A DNA stretch of 64,000 nucleotides from Burkholderia sp. Ax-1719 (GTDB lineage Bacteria; Pseudomonadota; Gammaproteobacteria; Burkholderiales; Burkholderiaceae), in assembly GCF_011753055.1 (NCBI RefSeq), contig NZ_VWWJ01000005.1:62001-126000 (forward strand). The letters run 5' to 3'. The position numbers and the translations under genes were made by a program. Under the pieces are notes generated by a model, which saw only the letters and a list, made by a program, of their open reading frames with translations, searched no databases and had not been told where the DNA came from. Below, piece by piece: positions 44,256-53,225 of this stretch (positions are counted from its first letter, which is position 1; each line of letters starts with the position of its first letter).

Positions 44256-45004
44256 GAACCGGCGTTAGCAGTATCGGCTACGCCGTTGCCATCGATTTCA
44301 TCTTCGCGCAGCGGCACGAATACATAGCCTTTGCCGCGCACGGTCTGCACATAACGCGGTTGTGCGGGATCGTCCTCGATCACGCGGCGCAGACGCCAGA
44401 TCGGTACGTCGAGGCTGCGGTCGTTGAACGGCACGCCGTCTTCGCGCAGCAGATCGTGGACCAGCACGCGCGAAAGCACGCGGTACGGATTGCGGGCGAA
44501 GATCTTCAGCAGAGCGAATATGCTGTCGCGCAGCGGCACGCGTTCGCCGTCGCGCAGCAGCGAGCGCGTGGCGAAATCGAGCTCGAACGGCCCGAACTGG
44601 CAACGCTCGCGCGCTTCGGGCGCGCTGGGCGGCACTGCGCCGTGACGGCGCAGCACGGTCTGGATGCGCAGCAGCAGTTCCTGCGGATCGAAGGGCTTGG
44701 CGACATAATCGTCTGCCCCGAGCGTGAGCCCGGCGATGCGATCGGTCACCGCGCCGCGCGCGGAGGCGAAAATCACCGGAATGTCATCGCCCTGCGAGCG
44801 CAACGCGGCGAGCGTGCGCAGTCCATCGGTGCCAGGCATCATGACGTCGAGCACGATGACCGAAGGTCGTTCGAGCTCGAGCCGCCGCGCGAGGTGGGTA
44901 CCCTCGTGCAGCACGGAGGTCTGGAAGCCGTGGGTTCGCAGGAAGCGGGAAAGAAGATCGCGCACGACCGGATCGTCGTCGACGATGAGAACGTGTGGAC
45001 TCAT
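44252..45004 (-). CDS. OmpR family response regulator
   Basis: A 250-residue regulator: receiver with the acidic pair in LIVDDDPVV, phospho-Asp in VIVLDVMMPG and Lys in DDYVAKPFD, followed by a winged HTH ending RYVQTVRGKGYVFVP. It is encoded just before its kinase, with a four-base overlap. The phosphorylated protein should bind DNA. Targets are not visible, though the neighbouring envelope genes are candidates. Confidence 0.93.
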   Translation of the reverse strand: MSPHVLIVDDDPVVRDLLSRFLRTHGFQTSVLHEGTHLARRLELERPSVIVLDVMMPGTDGLRTLAALRSQGDDIPVIFASARGAVTDRIAGLTLGADDYVAKPFDPQELLLRIQTVLRRHGAVPPSAPEARERCQFGPFELDFATRSLLRDGERVPLRDSIFALLKIFARNPYRVLSRVLVHDLLREDGVPFNDRSLDVPIWRLRRVIEDDPAQPRYVQTVRGKGYVFVPLREDEIDGNGVADTANAGS

Positions 45005-45122
45005 CGTGAAATTTTAATTGTTGTCGACGTTTCGATGAATACTGTCGATGTGACCAATTCTTACCTTCGCTTACAAGAGGCCCAAGACGGGCCTTATCCA
45101 ACGTCCCACGGCCTGCCGTCGC

Positions 45123-45941
45123 TTACTTGACAGCGACCGCGGCTTCCTGAACAGGCGCTTGTGCGGTTTGTGCCGCAGTCTTGGCTTCCGGGGTCGAACC
45201 CGTTGCCGCCTTGACAGTCTTGTCCTTCGACTGCGCGATCACTTCGTCGATCGACGCCACGCTGGTTGCGTGTGCAATGGCCTTGCTCGACGCGGCGTTT
45301 GCCTGCGCGTTCGACGCCGACGGCGCGGGCACGGCGGCCGGAATGTGCTTGGCGAGAGCGTCGGCAATACGCTTCTGGCGCGCGTCGGCGGCCACGCCGC
45401 TCGGCATCTTGCGCAGACGCAGGGCTTCGGCGCTGGCTTGCGCGTCTTCGTGTTTCGCGTCGGTGTGCTTGACTGCGGGCTCGATGCCCTTCATTTCCAG
45501 CACGGCGTCACGTGCGGTCGGCGCGAGGTGTTGATCGGCAACGCCATCCTTCACGCGTTGCACGGTGGCTTGCTGGCCGTGCTTGAAATCGCCTTCGAGT
45601 TCGGCGATACGGCGGTTGTACCAGTCCGTCACGCAAGCCTTGTCCTTGCAGTTGTGCTGGCGCCATTGCCACTGGCTCACGCGATCGGCTTCGAGCGCGG
45701 TCGAATCGGGCGTTGCGTCGATGGCTGTTTTATAGAGCGCGGCGAGCTTGTCGTCGAGCGCCGACAGCTGCGGATCGGTGCAGACGATACGCTCCGACGC
45801 CGAAGCGTTGTGCGGGCAATGGAAGCTCGCCGCCTGCGCTGCAGTCGTTGCGGCGAACGTAGCGAAGAGCGCAAGCGCGGCGGTGCTCAGACCGCGATGC
45901 AGGAAAGATTTAGCGCGGCGGTTGGTCTGTTCTCGGTTCAT
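45123..45941 (-). CDS. Exported protein with LprI-like N-terminal domain
   Basis: About 272 residues. The signal peptide (STAALALFATFAATTAAQA) is followed by a lysozyme-inhibitor-LprI-like module with paired cysteines: FHCPHNASASERIVCTDPQL, LSALDDKLAALYKTAI and CKDKACVTDWYNRRI. The C-terminal 130 residues are Ala/Lys/Thr-rich and look unstructured. The role is unknown; related modules inhibit lysozyme or occur in envelope proteins. The Met at 45941 is preferred over one at 46061 because it directly precedes the signal peptide. Confidence 0.7.
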   Translation of the reverse strand: MNREQTNRRAKSFLHRGLSTAALALFATFAATTAAQAASFHCPHNASASERIVCTDPQLSALDDKLAALYKTAIDATPDSTALEADRVSQWQWRQHNCKDKACVTDWYNRRIAELEGDFKHGQQATVQRVKDGVADQHLAPTARDAVLEMKGIEPAVKHTDAKHEDAQASAEALRLRKMPSGVAADARQKRIADALAKHIPAAVPAPSASNAQANAASSKAIAHATSVASIDEVIAQSKDKTVKAATGSTPEAKTAAQTAQAPVQEAAVAVK

Positions 45942-46327
45942 GGCGGACACGATGATGTTGAAATGGCAGGGGACGACAGGCGGCTCGTCCGGCGTCGCCA
46001 CGGCGCACTGCGCCGCACGGAAACGATAGACGCAGCGACCTCGACACAAAACCTCGCTCAACGGGGCGATTGCTGAATCGCTTACGAATCATTTCAAATG
46101 GGGTGTGAGCGGTAAGTAATGGCGTGCGCAATCGACGCTGGGCAGCCAGTCCGGCGGGTGTGCCGTGGAAAAAACGCTTACGCGCTGGGAGATTTGCGAA
46201 GAAGTGGGAAGCCACTTTCAACATTGGCCGATGTCTGCGCCTTCGCGCACCACGCTTTGCCGCGATGATGCACGTCGAGCCCTGCCGCCCGCCGTGCAGC
46301 CCATCGACGCGTTCTGCCTCCGCCTCC
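45942..46327. other. 386-nt divergent intergenic region
   Basis: No gene recognised. It separates the LprI-like gene (minus) and a lipoprotein gene (plus). The frame of the lipoprotein is open leftward to 46124, but that part has no signal or ribosome site, so I treat it as non-coding. Confidence 0.5.
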
Positions 46328-46900
46328 ATGCTCAACGTTATCCGCACCTCACTTTGCGCAGCGGCGCTTGCTGCGCCGCTCGCTCTCAACGGCTGCGCGT
46401 GGACGCTGATTACGGCCGCCGACGCGACCGGTTCGGTAATCCAGGCCGGTTACGCCGTGGCCTCGAATTACTCGTCGCCGAAATTCGTGACGGGGCGGCC
46501 CGTGAATCTCACCGATGTCTGCATCGAAATCAATCCGATGGTGACGGCGGCCGATTTCGTGCCGTCGCTGCAATATGCGCTCGCGCAGCGCGGTGTGCGC
46601 TCGGATCTCTATAGCCCGGGCACGGAACCCGCCAATTGCGCCGGACGGCTGGTCTATAACGCGTCGATCGAATTTGGCCGTCCGACGTTTAGCGACGACA
46701 GCAAGGCCTATCTGTCGACCATCAATATGACGATCTTTCTGCACAACCGTATCGCCGTCACGGCGCGCTACGAAGTGCATGGCCTGAGCACCGACCGCTA
46801 TTCCAGCGCGACCGTGAAGCTTCAGGGCCTGATCGACAGCATGGTGGTGGATCAGACGCGTCTTGCGAACACGTTCGAGTCGGCTTCGAGCGGCCAGTAA
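46328..46900 (+). CDS. Predicted lipoprotein of unknown function
   Basis: A 190-residue protein. The signal sequence MLNVIRTSLCAAALAAPLA leads to the lipobox LNGC (Cys23). The mature part shows FVTGRPVNLTDVCIEINPMV, a conserved-looking Cys pair (DVCIE, ANCAG) and a C-terminal helix (VKLQGLIDSMVVDQTRLANT). I do not recognise the family. It probably sits in the outer or inner membrane facing the periplasm. Confidence 0.65.
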   Translation: MLNVIRTSLCAAALAAPLALNGCAWTLITAADATGSVIQAGYAVASNYSSPKFVTGRPVNLTDVCIEINPMVTAADFVPSLQYALAQRGVRSDLYSPGTEPANCAGRLVYNASIEFGRPTFSDDSKAYLSTINMTIFLHNRIAVTARYEVHGLSTDRYSSATVKLQGLIDSMVVDQTRLANTFESASSGQ

Positions 46901-46983
46901 TCTTTCTCGCCGCGTATTTCAGGAAAGGAATGGGAAGGTAAGGGGTCTATGCCGCGACCGGCGAAGTCCCTTACGATCTGCGC

Positions 46984-47760
46984 ATGACCAATAACGTATT
47001 CCTCGTCGACGACGATCCCGTCGTGCGCGACGTCACTGCCGAGTATCTCCAGATGCGCGGCTTCACCGTCACCGCGCTGCCGTCGGCGCGCGCCCTGCAG
47101 AACAAGCTGAGGTCCGAGCGACCGCAGGTGGTCGTGCTCGACATCATGATGCCGGAAGTGGACGGCATCAGCGCCTTGCGCGAATTGCGCGCGAGCGGCG
47201 ACGATCTGCCCGTCATCATGCTTACCGCGCGTAACGAAGTGATCGATCGCGTGCTGGGCCTGGAATTCGGCGCGGACGATTACGTGGGCAAGCCCTTCGA
47301 TCCAGGCGAACTGGCCGCGCGTATCCGCACGGTCATGCGCCGACGCAGCGTGGCAAGCGCGACGGGCGCGCCGGAAAGCCGTGCATCGTTCAGCTTCGGG
47401 CCGTTCGAGCTGGATTTCCGCTCGCGCGAACTCTATCGCGACGAAGAGCGTATTCCGCTGCGTTCGAGCGAATTCGCGTTCCTGAAACTGTTCGTCAATC
47501 ACGCGATGACGATTCTCTCGCGTGAGCAGATCATCGAAATCGTCTATGGCGAAGCGGGGCGTTATCGCAACCGCAGCCTGGATGTGGCGATCTGGCGTCT
47601 GCGTCGACTGATCGAAACCGATCCGTCCGAGCCGCGCTATCTGCAAACGGTCTGGGGTCACGGCTATGTATTCGTGCCCGATGGCGAAGTGGGCGTGGCG
47701 GAGCGTTACAGCGAATATAAGGGCGAATACAAAAACGACGTGAAAATCGAAGACGATTAA
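46984..47760 (+). CDS. OmpR family response regulator, orphan
   Basis: A 258-residue regulator. The receiver has VFLVDDDPVVRDV, phospho-Asp in VVVLDIMMPEVDG and Lys in DDYVGKPFDPGE; the winged HTH ends RYLQTVWGHGYVFVP. The last 20 residues (KGEYKNDVKIEDD) form an acidic tail not usual in OmpR proteins. It is very similar in plan to the regulator at 44252 but has no kinase beside it, so it may share that kinase. A strong terminator follows. Confidence 0.92.
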   Translation: MTNNVFLVDDDPVVRDVTAEYLQMRGFTVTALPSARALQNKLRSERPQVVVLDIMMPEVDGISALRELRASGDDLPVIMLTARNEVIDRVLGLEFGADDYVGKPFDPGELAARIRTVMRRRSVASATGAPESRASFSFGPFELDFRSRELYRDEERIPLRSSEFAFLKLFVNHAMTILSREQIIEIVYGEAGRYRNRSLDVAIWRLRRLIETDPSEPRYLQTVWGHGYVFVPDGEVGVAERYSEYKGEYKNDVKIEDD

Positions 47761-47785
47761 GAAAGAGTCAGAATTCAGTAAAAAA

Positions 47786-47820
47786 GGGCGGATCGCTATG
47801 TAAAGCGATCCGCCCTTTTT
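47786..47820. terminator. Strong bidirectional intrinsic terminator
   Basis: GGGCGGATCGCT (47786-47797) and AGCGATCCGCCC (47804-47815) form a perfect 12-bp stem with a 6-nt loop, followed by T5 and preceded by A5. It serves both the OmpR gene (plus) and flgH (minus). Confidence 0.92.
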
Positions 47821-47851
47821 CTATTGTCCAGGGATTGGCCAGGAATACGGT

Positions 47852-48601
47852 TTAGAAAGTCAGCACGCTCAGGAACATGCGTTGCAGCCAGCCCACCGTT
47901 GTCGCGTCGTTGAGCATGCCGTGGCCGACTTCTTCTATACGCGCATTGGCGATCTTGCCGGAATCGACGAAATTGTCGGCTTCGACATCGTTGGGATTGA
48001 CGATGCCCGACAAACGCAGGCGCTGATGCTCGCCGCTCATGGCAATGATTTTCTCGCCGGATACCACGAGATTGCCCGTCGGCGTCTTGCTGATGATGGT
48101 CACGGCGAGCGTGCCGTTCATGCCGCTCGACAGCGTGTGGCTGCCGCTGCCATTGAATGTCGTCGACGCCGAACCGATGTTGAACAGACGCGCAAGCCGC
48201 GCTGCCGTGCCGGTCGATTGATCGGCGGCGGTTGCGGTAATGTCGCTCGAACGCTTGGCGGCAGCCGTGGCGTTGTCGTTGCCCGTATAGGATTCGGACA
48301 GACGGATCGTCAGCACTTCGCCGATATGCTGGGCGCGCGGCGTTTCATAAAGCGCGACCGACGTGCCGGCCTGATAGATCGAGCCGCTCGTGTTCACGTT
48401 GAGCGGCGCTTCGGCCAGCGGCGGCGTCATCGGCGTTTCAACAATCGAGTCCTGCGTGGCGCAGCCCGCGAGCGCGAACGCAGCGCCGGAAATCAGGCAG
48501 AGCGCAAAGCGCGGCGAATATTTCACCGCCTTGCGGCCCGTAACAGAAGATAAGGAATCCGATTTAATCGGAAGGTGTTGAGCGCGAGAAGATTTCATCA
48601 T
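47852..48601 (-). CDS. flgH: Flagellar L-ring protein FlgH
   Basis: A 249-residue outer-membrane lipoprotein forming the L ring around the flagellar rod. A signal region ends in ALAGC (lipid Cys about 47), then GSIYQAGTSVALYETPRAQHIGEVLTI, cited here by its ends GSIYQAG and HIGEVLTI, with GNLVVSGEKIIAM, RLSGIVNPNDVEADN and ARIEEVGHG. The N-terminus is about 20 residues longer than usual; the start may lie further in. In most genomes flgH lies in the flgB-L operon, but here no other rod or ring gene is near, so it is either relocated or a second copy. Confidence 0.88.
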   Translation of the reverse strand: MMKSSRAQHLPIKSDSLSSVTGRKAVKYSPRFALCLISGAAFALAGCATQDSIVETPMTPPLAEAPLNVNTSGSIYQAGTSVALYETPRAQHIGEVLTIRLSESYTGNDNATAAAKRSSDITATAADQSTGTAARLARLFNIGSASTTFNGSGSHTLSSGMNGTLAVTIISKTPTGNLVVSGEKIIAMSGEHQRLRLSGIVNPNDVEADNFVDSGKIANARIEEVGHGMLNDATTVGWLQRMFLSVLTF

Positions 48602-48670
48602 TTTCGTCGGGATACGCGTGGGGGCGGGCTCGGTTTGTCGGCCTCTGCAGCCCGCAGGCTGCCGGTCCGG

Positions 48671-49483
48671 TCAGCCTTCGTCGAACTGGCTGACCTTCAA
48701 CGCGCGCTCGAAGCCCTTGGGGCGCGGGCTGGGTGTTTTCAGCTGATAGGTGAGCGTAGCGCGGCCGCCATCGGGCAGCATGCAGATCGTGATCGTGCTG
48801 GCGGCGTTGTCCCATACCAGCAGCGGCACATCGGCGTTGCCACGCATGCGCGGCTTGCCGTAACGCGCCGCGAGCAGATCGCGCAGATCGAACGCGGTCA
48901 TGCTGTCCACCACGAAAGACATTTCATAGAGCCGCAGCGGCTCGCCGGGCGCGTCGTGCGCGAAACGCAGCACATGATCCACGGCGGGCGCGCCGGCTAC
49001 AACCGCAAGCGAAGGCGTCCAGCCGTTCGAAGTGCGGTGCGCCCAGCGGCAGGCGATGGTGGGGCTGGCGTAACTCTTGAGCATCATGCCGATGTCGCCG
49101 CCTGCCACGTCGGTTTCGCATACCAGCGTGCTTTCGTGCGGCGTCGCGCGGATCATGTTGGCTTCGCGCAGCGCACTCAGCGTGATGCCTAGCGAGATGC
49201 CGCGAAACGAGAACGGCGTGTCGTCCGGCACGGCGGTACGCGTGCGCGCGGCCGTCGCACGGCGTGGCGCCGGCGCAGGTGATGCCGCATGCGATGACGG
49301 CGGATTCGACGACTTTTGCTGGGCTTGCTCAAGCTCGGCCTTGTGCACGTTGTGCGTTGCTGCTGGCGCAGTAACGGACGCCGCGGTGCTCACTGCCTCG
49401 GCACGCGCCGGCATGGCGAACATGCCAGTGCAGAGTGCACCGATAGCGCTTACCGTGCAGACAATCCACGACGCCCGTTTCAT
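48671..49483 (-). CDS. Exported protein of unknown function
   Basis: A 270-residue protein with a signal peptide (WIVCTVSAIGALCTGMFA, cleavage near ARA). A Pro/Ala/Ser-rich linker (residues about 45-85) leads to a globular part starting PFSFRGISLGITLSALREAN, with Cys residues in STLVCETD, TIACRWAH and TITICML. The opening resembles small periplasmic domains where a RGI-LG-T motif precedes a helix. No function is assigned. It follows flgH in reverse order on the same strand. Confidence 0.6.
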   Translation of the reverse strand: MKRASWIVCTVSAIGALCTGMFAMPARAEAVSTAASVTAPAATHNVHKAELEQAQQKSSNPPSSHAASPAPAPRRATAARTRTAVPDDTPFSFRGISLGITLSALREANMIRATPHESTLVCETDVAGGDIGMMLKSYASPTIACRWAHRTSNGWTPSLAVVAGAPAVDHVLRFAHDAPGEPLRLYEMSFVVDSMTAFDLRDLLAARYGKPRMRGNADVPLLVWDNAASTITICMLPDGGRATLTYQLKTPSPRPKGFERALKVSQFDEG

Positions 49484-49496
49484 GATGCAGCTCCGC

Positions 49497-49685
49497 TTAG
49501 TCGACTGCCGCCGCGCAGGCGTCGAACGGGATCGCCGCCGGATGTCCGACGACGGGCACGATCTTCAGCGTCGCCGAAGCGACACGGCAGGGGAACGCCA
49601 CAACCGCGCAGCCGTCGAGCGGCAGCGCGAGGCTGGCGAGCAAAAGGGCCGACGCTGTACGCGTGAAACCATTGGAAAGTTGCAT
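49497..49685 (-). CDS. Small lipoprotein (DUF6726-like)
   Basis: A 62-residue protein: signal region TASALLLASLALPLDGC with a lipobox Cys, then VVAFPCRVASATLKIVPVVGH, a pattern I associate with small Burkholderia lipoproteins of unknown function. The Met at 49685 is chosen because a signal peptide follows directly; the frame is open further upstream. It lies 13 nt upstream of the exported-protein gene on the same strand, so both may be co-transcribed. Confidence 0.6.
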   Translation of the reverse strand: MQLSNGFTRTASALLLASLALPLDGCAVVAFPCRVASATLKIVPVVGHPAAIPFDACAAAVD

Positions 49686-49738
49686 GGCGGTCAGCCTGGA
49701 CATTACCTGGGAGTACGACACGACAATCGACGCAGCGG

Positions 49739-49921
49739 TCATGCAGTGGTGTTGATGGTGTGGCCGAGCGGACCGACCGGGGTCGGTTGCACGGTTTCCG
49801 GCTTGGCCGACGATTCGCCGCCCGGTTGTTGCAGGCCGCTGGGCTTGCTGCTGCGATTGTTTGCGAGCGGCTCGAGCGACGCAGGGCGGGTGAGGTTGCT
49901 GGAACCGATGGAACTGGTCAT
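49739..49921 (-). CDS. Small Ser/Pro-rich protein of unknown function
   Basis: A 60-residue protein (begins MTSSIGSSNLTRPASLEPLA). It has no signal or membrane segment and is rich in Ser, Pro, Gly and Asn. The start is backed by an excellent ribosome site, AAGGAGG seven bases before the ATG, which is the main reason to believe it is expressed. Function unknown. Confidence 0.5.
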   Translation of the reverse strand: MTSSIGSSNLTRPASLEPLANNRSSKPSGLQQPGGESSAKPETVQPTPVGPLGHTINTTA

Positions 49922-50313
49922 GTGGGGCCTCCTTGGCACAGTGAAACGAAGAGGAGGGCGCGCGCCGCCGCAGCGGCCGCCCCCGTGGTGCACCGCCCGA
50001 AACCGGGTTTCGTGGCGGCGAGTGAATCTTCGCGTCAAGCGGCGCGCCATGAAGCAACAATCAAAGGGGCGCTTTACCGGAAGCCTTACAAGTCCTTTCG
50101 CGGGTATACCAATGCCGCCGCGCAAGCGCGGTGCGGCTGCGAAAAATGTTGCGTAACCTTGCCGCCGGTAAGGGCTGAAACCCTTACGGGGTGGGCCTGT
50201 GGGAAGCATGCGTTTTCCGCATGCTTCCCTCGACAATTAATCGTTTGTGAGCCATTCCGTCGCAGCGGGATACTGCGCCCACCTCAGACGTGGCGACGAT
50301 CAGGCATCACATC
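49922..50313. other. 392-nt intergenic region with tandem stem-loops
   Basis: No gene recognised. GTAAGGG/CCCTTAC (50168-50187) and a perfect 12-bp stem GGGAAGCATGCG/CGCATGCTTCCC (50201-50229) stand in a row upstream of the aldehyde dehydrogenase gene. They could be a leader structure or the end of a small RNA. Confidence 0.5.
50201..50229 (+). terminator. Perfect 12-bp stem-loop upstream of the AldA-like gene
   Basis: GGGAAGCATGCG (50201-50212) pairs with CGCATGCTTCCC (50218-50229) over a TTTTC loop. There is no U tract after it. It could end an unseen small transcript or structure the leader of the dehydrogenase mRNA. Confidence 0.4.
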
Positions 50314-51735
50314 ATGCGAGCAGATTACAACTTCATTAACGGGACATTCCTCGAAACGGACGCGCAGCGCATCGCCGTCTATAACCCGGCCACAGGCGGG
50401 CTGATCGGCCATGTAAGCGCCGCAAGCGCCGCCGATGCGGTTCGCGCGGTCGAGGCCGCGGCCACGGCGCAGCGCAGCTGGCGCCGCCTGCCCGCCGCCG
50501 AGCGCGGCGCAATCCTCACACGATTCGCCGATGCCATCGACGCCCGCTCGCCCGTGATCGGCGCGGTGCTGGCGGCCGAATCCGGCAAGAGCGTGGCCGA
50601 CGCCACCGCCGAAGCGCATTACGCCGCCGAAATCCTGCGCTATCACGCGCAATGGGCCCGCCGCATCGAAGGCGAGGTGATCCCCAGCGACAGCGCCAAC
50701 GAGAATCTCGTCCTGATGCGCGAGCCGATCGGCGTCGCGGCCTGCCTGATTCCGTTTAATTTCCCGATCTACACCTTGCTGCGCAAGATCGCCCCCGCGC
50801 TCATCACGGGCAATGCGGTGGTGGTGCGCCCGAGCAACAACACGCCGTGCTCGGCCTTCGAAGTGGCGCGCGCCGCACAAGAGGCGCAAGTGCCGGCCGG
50901 TCTCATCAACGTGCTGGCGATGGATCACGACACTGCCGCCGTGCTCTGCACGCAGCGCGACGTCGGCATGATCACGCTCACGGGTAGCGTGACGGCGGGT
51001 CGCAAGGTGCTCGATTACTGCAAGGAAAACATCGCCAAGCCGTCGCTCGAACTGGGCGGCAAGACGCCGGCCATCATCGAGGCGGATGCCGATCTCGAAG
51101 CTGCTGCTGCTGCCATCGTGCGTTCCAAGACCACGCACTGCGGCCAGCTTTGCACAGCTATCGAGCGCGTTTATGTGCAGGCGTCGGTGCACGCGCGCTT
51201 TGTTGAGCTGCTGCGCGAAAAGATGAAGGCCGTGACGTTTGGCGACCGCGCGGTGGATGCCTCGCATATGGGCCCGCTCATCAGCGAGCAGGCGCGCGCG
51301 TCGATCCACGCGATGGTCGAGCGCGCCGTGGCCGACGGCGCAAAGATCGAAACCGGCGGCTATCTGCCGGAAGGCACGGGCCACTTCTATCCGCCCACGC
51401 TCCTGAGCGGCTGCCGCCAGGACATGGAGATCGTGCAGGAAGAGATTTTCGGGCCGGTGCTGCCGGTGCTGTCCTACGAAACGCTCGACGACGCGCTGCG
51501 CATGGCCAACGATCATCAGTTCGGTCTGTCGTCGGTGCTGTACACGGAGCGTTATCGCTCGACGATGCGCGTCGCCAACGAGATCGAAGCAGGCGAGCTG
51601 TACGTCAATCGCACGCCCGCGGACCCGTACCAGGGCTATCACGCCGGCTGGAAGCGTTCTGGCCTGGGCGGTGACGACGGCAAACATGGCATGCTCGAAT
51701 TCACGCAGACGCGCCTCGTGGTCATGCCGTTCTAA
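50314..51735 (+). CDS. Aldehyde dehydrogenase (AldA, lactaldehyde/glycolaldehyde type)
   Basis: A 473-residue NAD-dependent ALDH similar to E. coli AldA along its length: RRIEGEVIPSDSANENLVL, catalytic Glu in LELGGKTPAII, catalytic Cys in HCGQLCTAIERVYVQ and the C-terminal YQGYHAGWKRSGLGGDDGKHG. It oxidises short hydroxyaldehydes. It heads a plus-strand group with an MFS carrier, an MR/MLE enzyme and a GMC oxidoreductase, fitting a polyol or acid-sugar route. GTG at 50290 is an alternative start. Confidence 0.9.
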   Translation: MRADYNFINGTFLETDAQRIAVYNPATGGLIGHVSAASAADAVRAVEAAATAQRSWRRLPAAERGAILTRFADAIDARSPVIGAVLAAESGKSVADATAEAHYAAEILRYHAQWARRIEGEVIPSDSANENLVLMREPIGVAACLIPFNFPIYTLLRKIAPALITGNAVVVRPSNNTPCSAFEVARAAQEAQVPAGLINVLAMDHDTAAVLCTQRDVGMITLTGSVTAGRKVLDYCKENIAKPSLELGGKTPAIIEADADLEAAAAAIVRSKTTHCGQLCTAIERVYVQASVHARFVELLREKMKAVTFGDRAVDASHMGPLISEQARASIHAMVERAVADGAKIETGGYLPEGTGHFYPPTLLSGCRQDMEIVQEEIFGPVLPVLSYETLDDALRMANDHQFGLSSVLYTERYRSTMRVANEIEAGELYVNRTPADPYQGYHAGWKRSGLGGDDGKHGMLEFTQTRLVVMPF

Positions 51736-51784
51736 AGATGTTGCAGGAAATTGATTAGTTCGGATCACTGAGCGAATAGGTAAA

Positions 51785-51808
51785 GGGCGTCTGCTGCAAC
51801 GGACGCCC
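51785..51808 (+). terminator. Hairpin between the ALDH and MFS genes
   Basis: GGGCGTC (51785-51791) pairs with GACGCCC (51802-51808). It lacks a U tract and may give partial termination. Confidence 0.4.
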
Positions 51809-51871
51809 GCTTGAAGAAACGCCGACCGCTGCACGGCCGCCCTTGAGCGAGCCTGCAAGCGAGTCTGCGGT

Positions 51872-53212
51872 ATGGAGACAATCTTGCAGAAGTCCATCGC
51901 GAAACCCGGCGCGCCTGCGTCGCCGACTGCCTCGTCCATTTCCACCTCATCAGGCAAGATGCAGCGCTACGGCCAGCTCATGCTGCTGGTGCTGGCTGCA
52001 GGCGCCATTTATCCGATTCTTTATCTGCGCCAGGTCTATCAGACCACGATGCTCGATGTGTTCCATATCGACAATGCGCAACTGGGCTACCTCTATTCGG
52101 TGCTCGGCATTATTTTCTTTCTGTCGTATCTGCCGAGCGGCTGGCTCGCCGACCGCGTCGCGCCACGTCTGTTGATCTGCTTTTCGCTGATTGGCACGGG
52201 CGCGCTGGGACTCTGGTATTCGACCGCGCCGGCGTTCCCCATTCTGATGGTGATCTTCTGCTGCTGGGGCCTGACGACGGGGCTGACGTTCTGGGCGTCG
52301 GTGCTCAAGCGTGTGCGCATGATCGCAGGCGCGAACGAACAGGGCCGCTTCTTCGGTCTGCTCGACGGCGGGCGAGGCCTGGTCGAAGCCTTGCTGGCGA
52401 CGGTTGCGCTTGCGCTGTTCGCGGCGGCAACCGGTTCGGGCCGTGGCGAAGCGACGGGTCTGCGTCATGTGATCTTTCTGTATTCGTTCACGTGTATTGG
52501 CATTGGCGCGCTGATGAGCTTCTTCAAGGACGCCGCGCCTATCCAGGACGATACGCAAGGCGCCGCTGACGCGAAGCAATCGAATGCGCGCGGCGCGCTC
52601 TGGCGCGATCTCTCGACGCTCGCGAAGATTCCGCAACTGTGGCTTGTAGCGGCAGTGGTGTTCTGCGGCTATCAGATCTTCTGGGCGACCTACAGCTTCT
52701 CCGCCTATCTGCAACAGGGCGAGATGCATATGACGGTCGTGGCGGCCGGCATGGTCACCACGCTCAAGCTGTGGATGCGCCCGCTCGGCGGTATCGGCGG
52801 CGGCTATCTGGGCGACCGTCTCTCGAATCTGCGCGTGCTGATCTGGGCGATGTTCCTCGCGGTGGTCGGGCTGATCGGACTGATCGTGTTGCCTTCGCTG
52901 CGCAATATGGCGCTGCTCGGCGTGGTGGTGCTGTTTATCGGCCTGATGACTTACGCGATTCGCGGCCTCTACTGGACGCTGCTCGACTACTGCGCGATTC
53001 CGATGCGCATTACGGGTCTCGCCATTGGCTTGGTTTCCTTGATTGGTTACTCGTCGGACATTTTCCTGCCGCTCCTGAACGGTTACATCACGGAGCATTA
53101 CGCGGGCATGCTCGGCTATCAGTTCTATTTCGCTTACGTGGCCGCTATCGGCACGCTTGGCGGCATCGCCGCGCTCGTGCTCAAGCGCATGTCCTATTCA
53201 CAACCTGCCTGA
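51872..53212 (+). CDS. MFS transporter
   Basis: A 446-residue carrier with about 12 helices. YLPSGWLADRVAPRLLICFS is the loop 2-3 motif and ANEQGRFFGLLDGGRGLVEA lies between helices 4 and 5, as in hexuronate/phosphate-ester type MFS proteins. The N-terminal 29 residues are Ser/Pro-rich; the start could be the Met at 51959. It ends 13 nt before the MR/MLE gene, so it probably imports that enzyme's substrate. Confidence 0.87.
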   Translation: METILQKSIAKPGAPASPTASSISTSSGKMQRYGQLMLLVLAAGAIYPILYLRQVYQTTMLDVFHIDNAQLGYLYSVLGIIFFLSYLPSGWLADRVAPRLLICFSLIGTGALGLWYSTAPAFPILMVIFCCWGLTTGLTFWASVLKRVRMIAGANEQGRFFGLLDGGRGLVEALLATVALALFAAATGSGRGEATGLRHVIFLYSFTCIGIGALMSFFKDAAPIQDDTQGAADAKQSNARGALWRDLSTLAKIPQLWLVAAVVFCGYQIFWATYSFSAYLQQGEMHMTVVAAGMVTTLKLWMRPLGGIGGGYLGDRLSNLRVLIWAMFLAVVGLIGLIVLPSLRNMALLGVVVLFIGLMTYAIRGLYWTLLDYCAIPMRITGLAIGLVSLIGYSSDIFLPLLNGYITEHYAGMLGYQFYFAYVAAIGTLGGIAALVLKRMSYSQPA

Positions 53213-53225
53213 ATACGCTCGAACC

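Noticed and set aside
50284..51957. 557-codon open frame antisense to the AldA-like gene
   Set aside because: It mirrors the third-position GC of the real gene, is His/Arg-rich with no domain, and has no ribosome site; the plus-strand ALDH has catalytic motifs.
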